Origin: JADZEM01 sp046328125
GTDB lineage: Bacteria > Chloroflexota > UBA6077 > JACCZL01
Direction: 5' to 3'
Assembly (NCBI GenBank): GCA_046328125.1
Contig: JAXLXF010000027.1
Coordinates: 46,565-110,564 of the forward strand
DNA: 64,000 nt
The notes beneath the pieces are model-generated. The model was not told where the DNA came from and searched no databases. It saw nothing but the letters and a program-made list of their open reading frames with translations. The position numbers were made by a program, and so were the translations under genes. Below are positions 42,431-50,076 of the stretch, one piece after another; position 1 is the stretch's first letter, and every line of letters starts with the position of its first letter.

Positions 42431-42459
42431 GAGTGTGCGTCAGAGCTTTGGGGGCGCGA
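42431..42459. mobile_element. Solo end of the MITE-like element
   Basis: GAGTGTGCGTCAGAGCTTTG and the following GGGGCGCGA match the left 29 bases of the element at 27294 at 27 positions. No right end is found nearby, so this is a truncated copy. It lies in the intergenic region between the secreted GH76-like gene and the VOC gene. Confidence 0.75.
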
Positions 42460-42561
42460 GCAAACACTGGTCTTTCCGGTGGCCATCGCCTATCCTGGAG
42501 GCGTGGACGTACGAGCGGTGCCGGGCGCACGGTGCCGCGCACGAAGGAGGGCGACGACGCC

Positions 42562-43014
42562 ATGCCGAAGATCAAGCACATCGCCATCTCGACCCAGGAC
42601 GTGGACAAGACGGCGCGGTTCTACATCGACGTCTTCGGGATGAAGGAGATCGGCAAGGTAGACAGCCCCAACGCCAGCGGCTACTACCTGTCCGACGGCG
42701 ACATCAACATGGCGATCTTGAAATTCAAGAACGACCAGGCGGCCGGCGAGCGTGGCAAGGAGTACAGCGGCATCCACCACATCGGGTTCCACGTCGAGGA
42801 CCTGGACGAGATGACCGCGAAGCTGGCGGAGGTCGGCTCGGAGCCGATGCACTCGGTGAACCAGGCGCTCGGCGTCGGGATGCCGGGACACCATCGCGGC
42901 AGCAACGTCGAGGTGAAGTACACCGGCCCGGACGGCGTGATGGTGGACGTCTCGCACACCGGCTGGGTGGGGTCGTCACCGCTTCCGAAGCAGGAAGCCG
43001 CCGCGACCTCCTGA
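42562..43014 (+). CDS. VOC-superfamily (glyoxalase-like) protein
   Basis: This 150-residue protein starts MPKIKHIAIST, with His6 a metal-ligand candidate, and has the paired beta-alpha-beta-beta-beta units of the VOC fold: VDKTARFYIDVFGM, IHHIGFHVEDLDEM and YTGPDGVMVDVSHTGW. GAAGGAGG precedes the ATG. Such proteins include lactoylglutathione lyase, dioxygenases and methylmalonyl-CoA epimerase; the substrate cannot be told. It ends three bases before the convergent PLP-enzyme gene. Confidence 0.85.
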   Translation: MPKIKHIAISTQDVDKTARFYIDVFGMKEIGKVDSPNASGYYLSDGDINMAILKFKNDQAAGERGKEYSGIHHIGFHVEDLDEMTAKLAEVGSEPMHSVNQALGVGMPGHHRGSNVEVKYTGPDGVMVDVSHTGWVGSSPLPKQEAAATS

Positions 43015-43017
43015 CCG

Positions 43018-44157
43018 CTACGAGGGGGCCACGGCCGGGACCGGCACGCGGGTCAGGACTCCTCTCAAGGCGTCCAGCACCAGCCGGTCCTCGCCGGGCT
43101 CCAGCGTCTGCGGGTTGAGCGCGATCGCGTCCTCGCCCACCTTGGCCACGGCGATGCGCGGGTTCTGGTTCCAGAGCGCGTCGGCCACCTCATCACGCGA
43201 AAGGCCGGAGGCGGGGCCAATCTGGACGATGGCCCGGCCATGTGGCTGGCCGGCCTCGCTCGGGTAGCCGCGCATAGCGGTCACCCCCTCGATGCCCTCC
43301 AGCCCGGCCAGCCAGCCCTGCACGACCGCTTCGTAGCCAGCCAGCACGGCGGCCTCATCCTGCGAGAGCGACCACTCCACGGCGGCCAGGATGCCCAGGA
43401 TCTCCTCCTTGCCGACCTTCATCGGTCGCCCGATGCTCTGGTTCGGGCTGCCGTTCGGGTAGCACGCCTCGACGATCTTCCAGCTTCCGAGGATCAGCCC
43501 GCTCGACTGCGGCCCACGAATTCCCTTGCCGCCGCTGAAGATCGCGACGTCCGCGCCGAGCTCGCGCGTGTACGACCACAACGTCGAGATCGGCGGGATC
43601 TGGGCGGCGGCGTCTACCAGGACCGGCACGCCGCGCTCGTGCGCGATCTCGATGACGTCCGTCACCGGCAGCGAGCCGGGCGCATAGTGCGCCCCCGCGA
43701 AGTAGAGCACGCAGGCCGTCCTCGGCGTGATCGCCGCTTCCAGCTCCCAGCGCTGGGTGCTGTGGGCCATCCCGATCTCGACCAGCTTCGCGCCGGTCAT
43801 CCGCGCGGCGTGGTCGTAGCCGTTGCGGTGCGAGCGGTGGACGATCACCTCGGCCGGCGGACCGTCGAAGTGCGGCAGGCTGGCGATCTTCGCCGGATCG
43901 GTGCCGGTGATGCAAGCCGCGACGGCGATGGCGATGCCGGCCGCCGCGCCTGACGAGATGTAGCACGCCTCGTTGCCGGTCAGGCTGGCGATCCGCTCGC
44001 CGGCCCGCCGCTGGAGCTCGACGAGATCGACGAATGACTCGGCGCCGGCCGCCATCGCCTCCAGGACCGGCTGTGGCATCCGCGAGCCGCCCAGGCGGGT
44101 GAGCGTGGCCGAGGCGTTGACGACCGGGCGCACGCCCAGATCCTGGTAGCCGGTCAT
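43018..44157 (-). CDS. PLP-dependent SelA-like enzyme (D-glucosaminate-6-phosphate ammonia-lyase-like)
   Basis: This 379-residue protein shows ATLTRLGGSRMPQPVLEAM at its start. The cofactor-binding region includes CYISSGAAAGIAIAVAAC, PVLVDAAAQIPP and IFSGGKGIRGPQSSGL, where Lys211 should hold PLP. The short SelA-like form without the N-terminal tRNA-binding part is usual for sugar-acid or amino-sugar-acid ammonia lyases and other beta-eliminating enzymes rather than selenocysteine synthase. No selD or selB is near. GGAGG precedes the ATG. This fits the sugar-acid theme of the window. Confidence 0.85.
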   Translation of the reverse strand: MTGYQDLGVRPVVNASATLTRLGGSRMPQPVLEAMAAGAESFVDLVELQRRAGERIASLTGNEACYISSGAAAGIAIAVAACITGTDPAKIASLPHFDGPPAEVIVHRSHRNGYDHAARMTGAKLVEIGMAHSTQRWELEAAITPRTACVLYFAGAHYAPGSLPVTDVIEIAHERGVPVLVDAAAQIPPISTLWSYTRELGADVAIFSGGKGIRGPQSSGLILGSWKIVEACYPNGSPNQSIGRPMKVGKEEILGILAAVEWSLSQDEAAVLAGYEAVVQGWLAGLEGIEGVTAMRGYPSEAGQPHGRAIVQIGPASGLSRDEVADALWNQNPRIAVAKVGEDAIALNPQTLEPGEDRLVLDALRGVLTRVPVPAVAPS

Positions 44158-44165
44158 GAGATCCT

Positions 44166-44239
44166 CCAGTAGCGAGGGGCGAGGGGCGAGGGGCGAGTAG
44201 GATCGTCATCTCGCTACTCACTACTCGCCACTCGTCTGC
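44166..44239. repeat. Short tandem and inverted repeats (GCGAGGG / CTACTCG type)
   Basis: In the 85-base gap, GAGGGGC is repeated about three times at 44174-44197. Several CTACTC and CTCGCTACTC copies follow and partly pair with GCGAGTAG. The unit is 7 bases; no gene or function is evident. Confidence 0.6.
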
Positions 44240-44242
44240 TCG

Positions 44243-44776
44243 CTACTCCGTTTCGTCGGCGAGGCGGGCGTCGGCGGCGCGCAAGCGGGCGCTCAGCGAC
44301 TTCAGCAGCGACAGCCCGATCTGCGGGTTGTGGATCACCACCCGCTGGATGTCGAACCGGCCGAGCGTCACTGTCTCGGTCTCCACGGTCGCCACCACGG
44401 TCGCCGAGCGGGTCTCGCCGTCGAAGATCGAGAGCTCGCCGAAGAACTCGCCCGGCCCGAACACGGCCAGCAGCATGTCCTCGCCTGACGGCTGTTCGCG
44501 GATCACGTTCACGCTGCCGGAGCGGATCACGTACAGCGTCGAGCCGGGCTCGCCCATCCGGACGATCGCCTCGCCGGCCGCGAACGTCTCACCTCGTGCG
44601 AACCGCGCCAGCTCGCGCAGGTGGTGTGGCGGCACCTCGCGGAAGAGCGGGATGCCTTCGAGCAGCGACAGTGCGCGCAGTCGGGTCTCGTCCGGGGCGA
44701 TCCAATGCGTCGGGTGGGCACGGAACGCCGGACGAGTAGGCTCGTGCTCGCCATTCTGGGGCGGTGTGTCAGGCAT
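44243..44776 (-). CDS. Single-domain cyclic-nucleotide-binding protein
   Basis: This 177-residue protein is a cNMP-binding (Crp-type) beta-roll: IPLFREVPPHHLRELARFAR, then GEAIVRMGEPGSTLYVIRSG, and a phosphate-binding cassette FGPGEFFGELSIFDGETRSA that keeps the Glu and Arg used for cyclic nucleotide. The normal C-terminal helix-turn-helix of Crp/Fnr is absent, since the protein ends shortly after the long helix. It may act through a partner protein. The gene is monocistronic. Confidence 0.88.
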   Translation of the reverse strand: MPDTPPQNGEHEPTRPAFRAHPTHWIAPDETRLRALSLLEGIPLFREVPPHHLRELARFARGETFAAGEAIVRMGEPGSTLYVIRSGSVNVIREQPSGEDMLLAVFGPGEFFGELSIFDGETRSATVVATVETETVTLGRFDIQRVVIHNPQIGLSLLKSLSARLRAADARLADETE

Positions 44777-44898
44777 GCCCGTCGACCTTGCTGTGCAGAA
44801 TCGGATGGTGCCTTAGATGGTATCGCCCGGCGGCCCGTCTGTGTCATCTCAATCGCGTGCTATCGGTCCTGGGACGCAAGAAGTGCCCTCACCCCCAA

Positions 44899-44927
44899 CC
44901 CCCTCCCCCTGAGAGCGGGGGAGGGGG
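44899..44927. repeat. GC-rich hairpin after the dehydratase gene (family B)
   Basis: CCCCCTCCCCC (44899-44909) and GGGGGAGGGGG (44917-44927) form an 11-base stem 13 bases beyond the stop of the dehydratase gene at 44940. It may end transcription, but there is no T-run. Its sequence style is that of the dispersed family B palindromes. Confidence 0.7.
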
Positions 44928-44939
44928 CTCAGACGTGGG

Positions 44940-46076
44940 TTAGCGGTCCTGGACCGAGCCGTCGAAGCCGATCGGCGTGTCCAGGATCTTGTCGCGGACC
45001 GGGTGGGCCGTCAACGCCGCCTCGTTCAGCTCGATGCCGAGGCCGGGCGTCTCGGGCACCACCAGATAGCCGCGCTCCAGCTTCAGCGGGTTGACCAGGA
45101 GGTCGCTCTTGGGCGGCTCCGACTCGCCGGTGTACTCCTGCAAGGCGAAGTTCGGGATGCAGGCGTCCAGTTGCACGCAGGCGGCGGTGCTGACCGGCGA
45201 GAGCGGGTTGTGCGGGATGACCTTGATATGCTGCGCTTCGGCCATCGTCGCGACTTTCTTGCAACCAGACAGCCCGCCGCACAGGCAGAGGTCCGGCCGG
45301 ACGTACGAGCAGCCCTTGTTCTCCAACAGCTGCTGGTACTCGAAGATGGTGGTGAACCGCTCGCCCGTCGCGATCGGGATGTTGCACTGGGCCTGGACGT
45401 CGCCCATCCGAGCCGGGCTGTCCGGCAGCATCGGGTCTTCGAAGAAGAACGGGTTGAATTCCTGGAGACGCTTCCCGAGCGCGACCGACTCGGCCGGGTT
45501 CATCTGGCGGTGGATCTCGACGCAGATGTCCACGCCCGGCCCGACCGCCTCGCGGACGGCGGCCACCCGCTCGACGGCGCTGTTCGCCCACTCGGAGTAC
45601 GACTTGTGCAGGTAGAAATTCGGGTTGAACGCGCTGAACCGAACGGCGGTGAAGCCAGCCTCGGCCTGCCGCGCGGCGTCCTTCGCCAGCTCCTCGGGAT
45701 CTTTGCCGTTGACGTGGATGTAGCAGCGCACCCGGTCACGGGTCTTGCCGCCCATCAGGTCGTAGATCGGCACGCCCAGGCGCTTGCCCTTGATGTCCCA
45801 CAAGGCGATGTCGATGGCGGACAGCGCGCCCTGCACCACCGAGCCCATGAAGTGCGATGAGCGGTACAAGAACTGGTAGTGGTGCTCGATCGAGCTCGGG
45901 TCTTTGCCGAGCAGGTACGGCTCGAACGTCTCGACCATCGTCTTGGTCGGGCGCTGCCAGCCGTGCACGCCGCCCTCGCCGATGCCGACGGTGCCGTCCT
46001 CACAGTGGACCCGCACCAGCAGCCAGCGATCCCACAGGATCGTCTCGATCTTCTCGATTTTCGTCGCCTTTGCCAT
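44940..46076 (-). CDS. Enolase-superfamily mandelate racemase/muconate lactonizing-type dehydratase
   Basis: This 378-residue protein is read from the ATG at 46076 with GAAGGGGG upstream. The capping domain is followed by the barrel with ICVEIHRQMNP, FFFEDPMLPDSP, ATGERFTT and IPHNPLSPVST. The metal-ligand Glu residues of strands 4 and 5 and the catalytic-type His residues are visible; the strand 3 ligand is Glu rather than the commoner Asp. Layout and motifs are of the sugar-acid dehydratase subgroup (galactonate dehydratase-like), which dehydrates aldonic acids to 2-keto-3-deoxy acids. The exact sugar is unknown. Confidence 0.9.
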   Translation of the reverse strand: MAKATKIEKIETILWDRWLLVRVHCEDGTVGIGEGGVHGWQRPTKTMVETFEPYLLGKDPSSIEHHYQFLYRSSHFMGSVVQGALSAIDIALWDIKGKRLGVPIYDLMGGKTRDRVRCYIHVNGKDPEELAKDAARQAEAGFTAVRFSAFNPNFYLHKSYSEWANSAVERVAAVREAVGPGVDICVEIHRQMNPAESVALGKRLQEFNPFFFEDPMLPDSPARMGDVQAQCNIPIATGERFTTIFEYQQLLENKGCSYVRPDLCLCGGLSGCKKVATMAEAQHIKVIPHNPLSPVSTAACVQLDACIPNFALQEYTGESEPPKSDLLVNPLKLERGYLVVPETPGLGIELNEAALTAHPVRDKILDTPIGFDGSVQDR

Positions 46077-46269
46077 CTGGCAACCCCCTTCGGTCGCGTT
46101 CGCGCCGAGTCGGTGCCAGAGCGGGCCTCGTGTCCCCATCGACGCCGCCGCCGGCTCCAGCACCACCCAGACGGTACCCCCGGCCGGCTCACGCGTCAAC
46201 TTCGGGGGTGGGGCTTCTCCCGCGTGTATCATCACGACGGCCGGTCCACCCCGCGAGTTTGAGGAGACG

Positions 46270-47484
46270 ATGAGGGAGCAGAGGCGCAAGCTGCGTGTCG
46301 CGGTGATCTTCGGGAGTCGCTCCGTGGAGCACGAGGTCTCGGTGATCTCGGCGATCCAGGCGATGGACGCGCTGGACCCGCGCCGGTACGAGCCGCTGCC
46401 GATCTATATCACCAAAGAGGGGCACTGGATCACCGGCCCGGAGCTGCGGCGGGTGGACAGCTACAAAGACCTGCCCGGCCTGTTGGAGCGCTGCCGCCCG
46501 GTCATGCTGCGCCCGGAGCCGTTCGGCAACCGCCTCTTCATGGAGGAGCCGGGACTGCTCGGCGCGAAGCGCACCCGCACGACCGTGGTGGACGTCGTCT
46601 TCCCGATCGTGCACGGGACGATGGGCGAGGACGGCACCCTCCAGGGGCTGTTTGAGCTGGCCGGCGTGCCGTTCGTCGGGGCCGGGGTGGTCGGGTCGGC
46701 GGTCGGCATGGACAAGATCATGATGAAGGCCGCGTTCCAGGCCTCCAACCTGCCAATTGTCCACTACGTCTGGTTCAACCGCCGCCGCTGGAAGACCGAC
46801 CCGGAGCGGACGGCCGACGAGATCGAGCGGATGCTGAACTACCCGATGTTCGTGAAGCCGGCGAACCTGGGATCGAGCATCGGCATCAGCAAGGCGAACG
46901 ACCGCGCCGCCCTGTTCGACGCCATCGAGATCGCCTCCCACTACGACCGACGGCTGCTGGTGGAGGAGGCGTTCGAGGGCGGCATCGAGGTGAACTGCGC
47001 GGTGATCGGCAACGACGACCCGGTCGCCTCGGTCTGCGAGCAGCCGATCGCCTGGACCGAGATCCTCTCCTACGAGGACAAGTACCTGCGTGGCGGCAAG
47101 GGGAAGGGGGCGTCAGGCGCCTCTGACGGCGGCGAGGGCATGGCCTCGCTGACCCGCCGCATCCCGGCCCCGATCTCGGACGACCTGACGGCCCAGGTGC
47201 AGCAGCTGGCGATCGGGGCGTTCAGGGCGGTGGACTGCGCCGGGCTGGCCCGCGTGGACTTCCTGGTCGATCCGGTCAGCGGGCGGATCGCCGTCAACGA
47301 GATCAACACGATGCCCGGCTCGCTCTCGTTCTACCTCTGGGAGCCGAGCGGGCTGCCGTTTCCGGCCCTGCTGGACCGCCTGATCGACCTGGCATTCGAG
47401 CGCCATCGCGAGCGCCAGCAGACGACCTACAGCTTCGACAGCGCGCTGCTTCAGAAGTTCTCGCGTGGCAAGGCCAGCAGTTAG
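46270..47484 (+). CDS. ddl: D-alanine--D-alanine ligase
   Basis: This 404-residue ATP-grasp protein has RVAVIFGSRSVEHEVSVISA (substrate Ser/Glu region), FPIVHGTMGEDGTLQGLFEL, FVGAGVVGSAVGMDKIMMK and the metal site RVDFLVDPVSGRIAVNEINT with MPGSLS. These are diagnostic of Ddl, which joins two D-Ala residues for peptidoglycan. Length is slightly above average owing to a glycine-rich loop (GGKGKGASGASDGGEG). GAGGAG precedes the ATG. Two small membrane protein genes follow with almost no gap. Confidence 0.96.
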   Translation: MREQRRKLRVAVIFGSRSVEHEVSVISAIQAMDALDPRRYEPLPIYITKEGHWITGPELRRVDSYKDLPGLLERCRPVMLRPEPFGNRLFMEEPGLLGAKRTRTTVVDVVFPIVHGTMGEDGTLQGLFELAGVPFVGAGVVGSAVGMDKIMMKAAFQASNLPIVHYVWFNRRRWKTDPERTADEIERMLNYPMFVKPANLGSSIGISKANDRAALFDAIEIASHYDRRLLVEEAFEGGIEVNCAVIGNDDPVASVCEQPIAWTEILSYEDKYLRGGKGKGASGASDGGEGMASLTRRIPAPISDDLTAQVQQLAIGAFRAVDCAGLARVDFLVDPVSGRIAVNEINTMPGSLSFYLWEPSGLPFPALLDRLIDLAFERHRERQQTTYSFDSALLQKFSRGKASS

Positions 47485-47985
47485 ATGGAGCGCGGGTGCC
47501 TGGGCTCGGTCGGGATCGGCATCGTGCTGGTGTCCGGCTTCTTCGTGGCGTCGGCGCTCGGCGACCTGGAGACCGGCGGCGACGGCAAGACGTCGACAGG
47601 CGTCCTGCTCGGATTGCTCGTCTTTTTCGGCGGGCTGCTGGCGGGCGGCGCCTATCTCGCCTGGCGGGCGTTCCGTCCATCTGGAGCCGGCGTCACCGTC
47701 TCCGGACCATACGAAGCGGCCGGTCCGAGCCAGCCGCCACCACCGCGCACCGACGCGGACCGCGAGCGCGACATCCTGCGCTATGCCGAGCTAGAACATG
47801 GCCGGGTCACCGTCACCGAGGTTGCCACGCACTGCGACCTGAGCATGGCCGACGCGAAGGCGGCGCTGGACCGCCTGGTGACGCAACAGGCCGCCGAGAT
47901 CCGAGTCACCCAGGCCGGGGTGCTCGTCTACGTCTTCCCCGGCTTCCTCTCGGACGACGACAAGTCGAAAGCGTCGGACTTCTGA
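47485..47985 (+). CDS. Membrane protein with C-terminal winged-helix-like domain (first of tandem pair)
   Basis: This 166-residue protein starts directly after the ddl stop (TAGATG). Two membrane helices (SVGIGIVLVSGFFVASALGD and GVLLGLLVFFGGLLAGGAYL) are joined by a short GGDGKT loop. A Pro-rich linker leads to a helix-turn-helix-like domain (ILRYAELEHGRVTVTEVATH, then CDLSMADAKAALDRLV) that ends VYVFPGFLSDDDK. It is 4 bases from a paralogue of the same layout. The domain resembles small winged helices such as DnaD/Mrr-type or LexA-like folds only in pattern. Function unknown. Confidence 0.82.
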   Translation: MERGCLGSVGIGIVLVSGFFVASALGDLETGGDGKTSTGVLLGLLVFFGGLLAGGAYLAWRAFRPSGAGVTVSGPYEAAGPSQPPPPRTDADRERDILRYAELEHGRVTVTEVATHCDLSMADAKAALDRLVTQQAAEIRVTQAGVLVYVFPGFLSDDDKSKASDF

Positions 47986-48524
47986 TGGATCGCGCACTGC
48001 TCGGCGCGGCCGGCATCGGCATCGCCCTCTTTGGGGGCACGTTCCTGGTCTACTTCATCTCGATGCTGGCCTCTGGCGGCGACGGCAAGACCCGGCCCGG
48101 CGTCTACATGGGGCTGATCGTGATGTTCGCCGGGCTGCTTGCGATCGGGCTGTACCTGGCCTGGCGCTCGTTCATCGCACGGCCCCCGACCTCTGGCCAG
48201 AGCCGTCCTGGGGCTGGCCCGGCGCGCGGGTCCTCGCGATCCGACCGCGCCAACCCCGGCCAGCCCCCCGCGACGCCGCGCCCGGCCACCGACGCCGACC
48301 GCGAGCAGTTGATCCTCCACCTCGCCGAACGTGAGGGCGGCCGGCTGACGGTGGTTGAGGCCGCCACGCACGCCGACCTGACCGTCGCGGACGCGAAGGC
48401 GGTCCTCGACCGGCTGGTGCTCCAGCAGGCGGCCCAGATCCAGGTCACGACGGCCGGCGTGCTGGTCTACGTGTTCCCCGGCTTCCTCTCCGACGACGAG
48501 AAGGCAGGCGCGACGGACTTCTGA
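47985..48524 (+). CDS. Membrane protein with C-terminal winged-helix-like domain (second of tandem pair)
   Basis: This 179-residue protein's ATG shares one base with the stop of the first copy (TGATG). It repeats the same plan: two membrane helices (LLGAAGIGIALFGGTFLVYF and GVYMGLIVMFAGLLAIGLYL) around GGDGKT, a Pro/Ser/Arg-rich linker, then LILHLAEREGGRLTVVEAAT, HADLTVADAKAVLDRLVLQQ and the shared end VLVYVFPGFLSDDEK. High similarity in the last 70 residues points to a local duplication. Confidence 0.84.
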   Translation: MDRALLGAAGIGIALFGGTFLVYFISMLASGGDGKTRPGVYMGLIVMFAGLLAIGLYLAWRSFIARPPTSGQSRPGAGPARGSSRSDRANPGQPPATPRPATDADREQLILHLAEREGGRLTVVEAATHADLTVADAKAVLDRLVLQQAAQIQVTTAGVLVYVFPGFLSDDEKAGATDF

Positions 48525-48530
48525 CGTCTT

Positions 48531-49646
48531 CTACTTTACCCGGGCGGCCGCCGCGATGATCCCGAGCAGGTAGTCCGCCAGCCGCTTCAGGTCGGCGGTG
48601 GCGACGTGCTCGTCGCGGGTGTGCGGCTGGCGCATCGCGGCGCTCAGGCAGGCCGAGGGCAGGCCCCGCTCCGAGAGCGTGTTCGCATCGCTGCCGCCGC
48701 CCGTCGAGATCGCCTTGAACGGGACGCCGGCCAGCGCGGCCCCATCGCGAGCCAGGGTCATGCGGAAGTCGTCCTCGGCGAGGCGATAGGCGCGATACTC
48801 CCGCTTCGTGCTGATCTCGACGGTGCAGCCGACCTCGGCGGCAGCAGCCTCCCAGTGCTCGCGCAGATCGCTGAGAACGCGGTCAAGCTTCGCGTCGTCC
48901 AGCGAGCGGGCCTCGGCGTCCACCGTGGCCCGCGCCGGCACCGCGTTACGGACGCTGCCGCCGCCGATCAGCCCGACGTTGCAGGTGGTCTCGGCGTCCA
49001 GGCGGCCGAGCGGCGTCCTGGAGATCGCTCGGGCCGCCGCCAGGATCGCGCTGCGCCCGTCCTCCGGCTTCATGCCGGCGTGGGCGGCGGTGCCGTGAAA
49101 GACGGCGCTGATGCTCTCGTAGCTGGGGGCAGCCGCGATGATGGTCCCGACGTCACCCTCGGCGTCTGGCACGAAGCACACTTTGGACTTCAGCTTCGAG
49201 ACGTCCACGGCGGCGGCGCCCAAATGAGCGCGCTCCTCGCCCCAGGTCAGCACGATCTCCAGGGGCGGGTGTGGCAGACCGGCCTCCTTGAGCACCTGGA
49301 GCGCCTCGAGGATCGCCGCGACGCCGGCCTTGTCGTCCGATCCGAGAATCGTGTCGCCAGCGCTCCGCACGATGCCGCCCGAGATGACCGGTTCGATGTC
49401 CTGGCCGGGCTGGACGGTGTCGAAGTGGGCCGAGAGGGCGATCGGCAGGCCCGGACCGCCGTCAACTCGGGCGATCAGGTTGCCCACGCCGTCCGGCCCG
49501 GTGCCGTCGTTCTCGACGGGCAGCCCGAGCGCCGCCAGGTCAGCCGCCAGCCGCCGACAGATCGCCTGCTCCTGGAAGGTCGGCGAGTCGATTCGCACCA
49601 GCTCCAGAAACGTCCGGGTGACGCGCTCCTCGTTCGCGGTCGCCAT
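48531..49646 (-). CDS. PepT-like M20 metallopeptidase
   Basis: This 371-residue protein is read from the ATG at 49646 with GAGGGGG upstream. M20 motifs: LSAHFDTVQPG (zinc His and catalytic Asp), GSDDKAG (bridging Asp), TWGEERAHLGA (catalytic Glu pair), PDAEGDVG (zinc Asp) and a terminal PHTRDEHV (zinc His). This is the tripeptidase/PepT-like subgroup, in which a bacterial-exopeptidase dimerisation domain lies between (FHGTAAHAGMKPEDGRSAIL). It is cytoplasmic, removing N-terminal residues from short peptides. Confidence 0.9.
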   Translation of the reverse strand: MATANEERVTRTFLELVRIDSPTFQEQAICRRLAADLAALGLPVENDGTGPDGVGNLIARVDGGPGLPIALSAHFDTVQPGQDIEPVISGGIVRSAGDTILGSDDKAGVAAILEALQVLKEAGLPHPPLEIVLTWGEERAHLGAAAVDVSKLKSKVCFVPDAEGDVGTIIAAAPSYESISAVFHGTAAHAGMKPEDGRSAILAAARAISRTPLGRLDAETTCNVGLIGGGSVRNAVPARATVDAEARSLDDAKLDRVLSDLREHWEAAAAEVGCTVEISTKREYRAYRLAEDDFRMTLARDGAALAGVPFKAISTGGGSDANTLSERGLPSACLSAAMRQPHTRDEHVATADLKRLADYLLGIIAAAARVK

Positions 49647-49761
49647 CCCGCACCCCCTCAATCGACAAGTTCGTCTCGGTCGAGAGGGTACGCGGGCCAG
49701 CCATCGTGGCGCCAGAGCCGCCAACACCGGGGCGCCCATCAGTCTTCTGCACGCGCTGCTC

Positions 49762-49969
49762 GTAGGGGCAGGTTTCCAGGTGTCCCTTGCGGCGACTGAC
49801 CACCCTGACCTGCCCGCCTCGCCTGATGTCTTCCGCGATGTCCAGGTGTGGCGGGATAGGCCATTGAGGCGGGCAGGTTGGGAGGGACAGTCGCGTGGAT
49901 GGGCTGTCGAGAGGCGGGTAAGTTGGGAGGGACAGTCGCGTGGATCGACAGTTGGAAACCTGCCCCTAC
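49762..49969. repeat. Element bounded by 17-bp inverted repeats with internal direct repeats (family D)
   Basis: The 430-base gene-free stretch 49647-50076 holds this structure. GTAGGGGCAGGTTTCCA (49762-49778) is inverted at 49953-49969. Inside are a perfect 24-base direct repeat (49877-49900 and 49922-49945, period 45) and shorter arms CCTGCCCGCCTC/GAGGCGGGCAGG. The ends and size suggest a small non-coding mobile element, possibly of several nested parts. Confidence 0.75.
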
Positions 49970-50076
49970 CGGGTGGTCAATCGCGTGCCAGCTGCAAGAT
50001 CGTGACAAACTCCCCGCACAGGGGACGCCGATGGACCCCGCCGCGATGACGACCTGAGAATCTGGTCAGCACGCGA

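Noticed and set aside
42433..42561. Coding extension of the VOC protein into the MITE end
   Set aside because: It reads through a repeat fragment and has no ribosome site; the ATG at 42562 follows GAAGGAGG.
43018..44157. Selenocysteine synthase (SelA)
   Set aside because: It lacks the N-terminal tRNA-binding part and no selB, selC or selD is seen; it fits the ammonia-lyase-like branch better.
45904..46269. Extension of D-Ala-D-Ala ligase upstream of 46270
   Set aside because: It overlaps the start of the divergent dehydratase gene; the ATG at 46270 has a GAGGAG site and yields a normal start.
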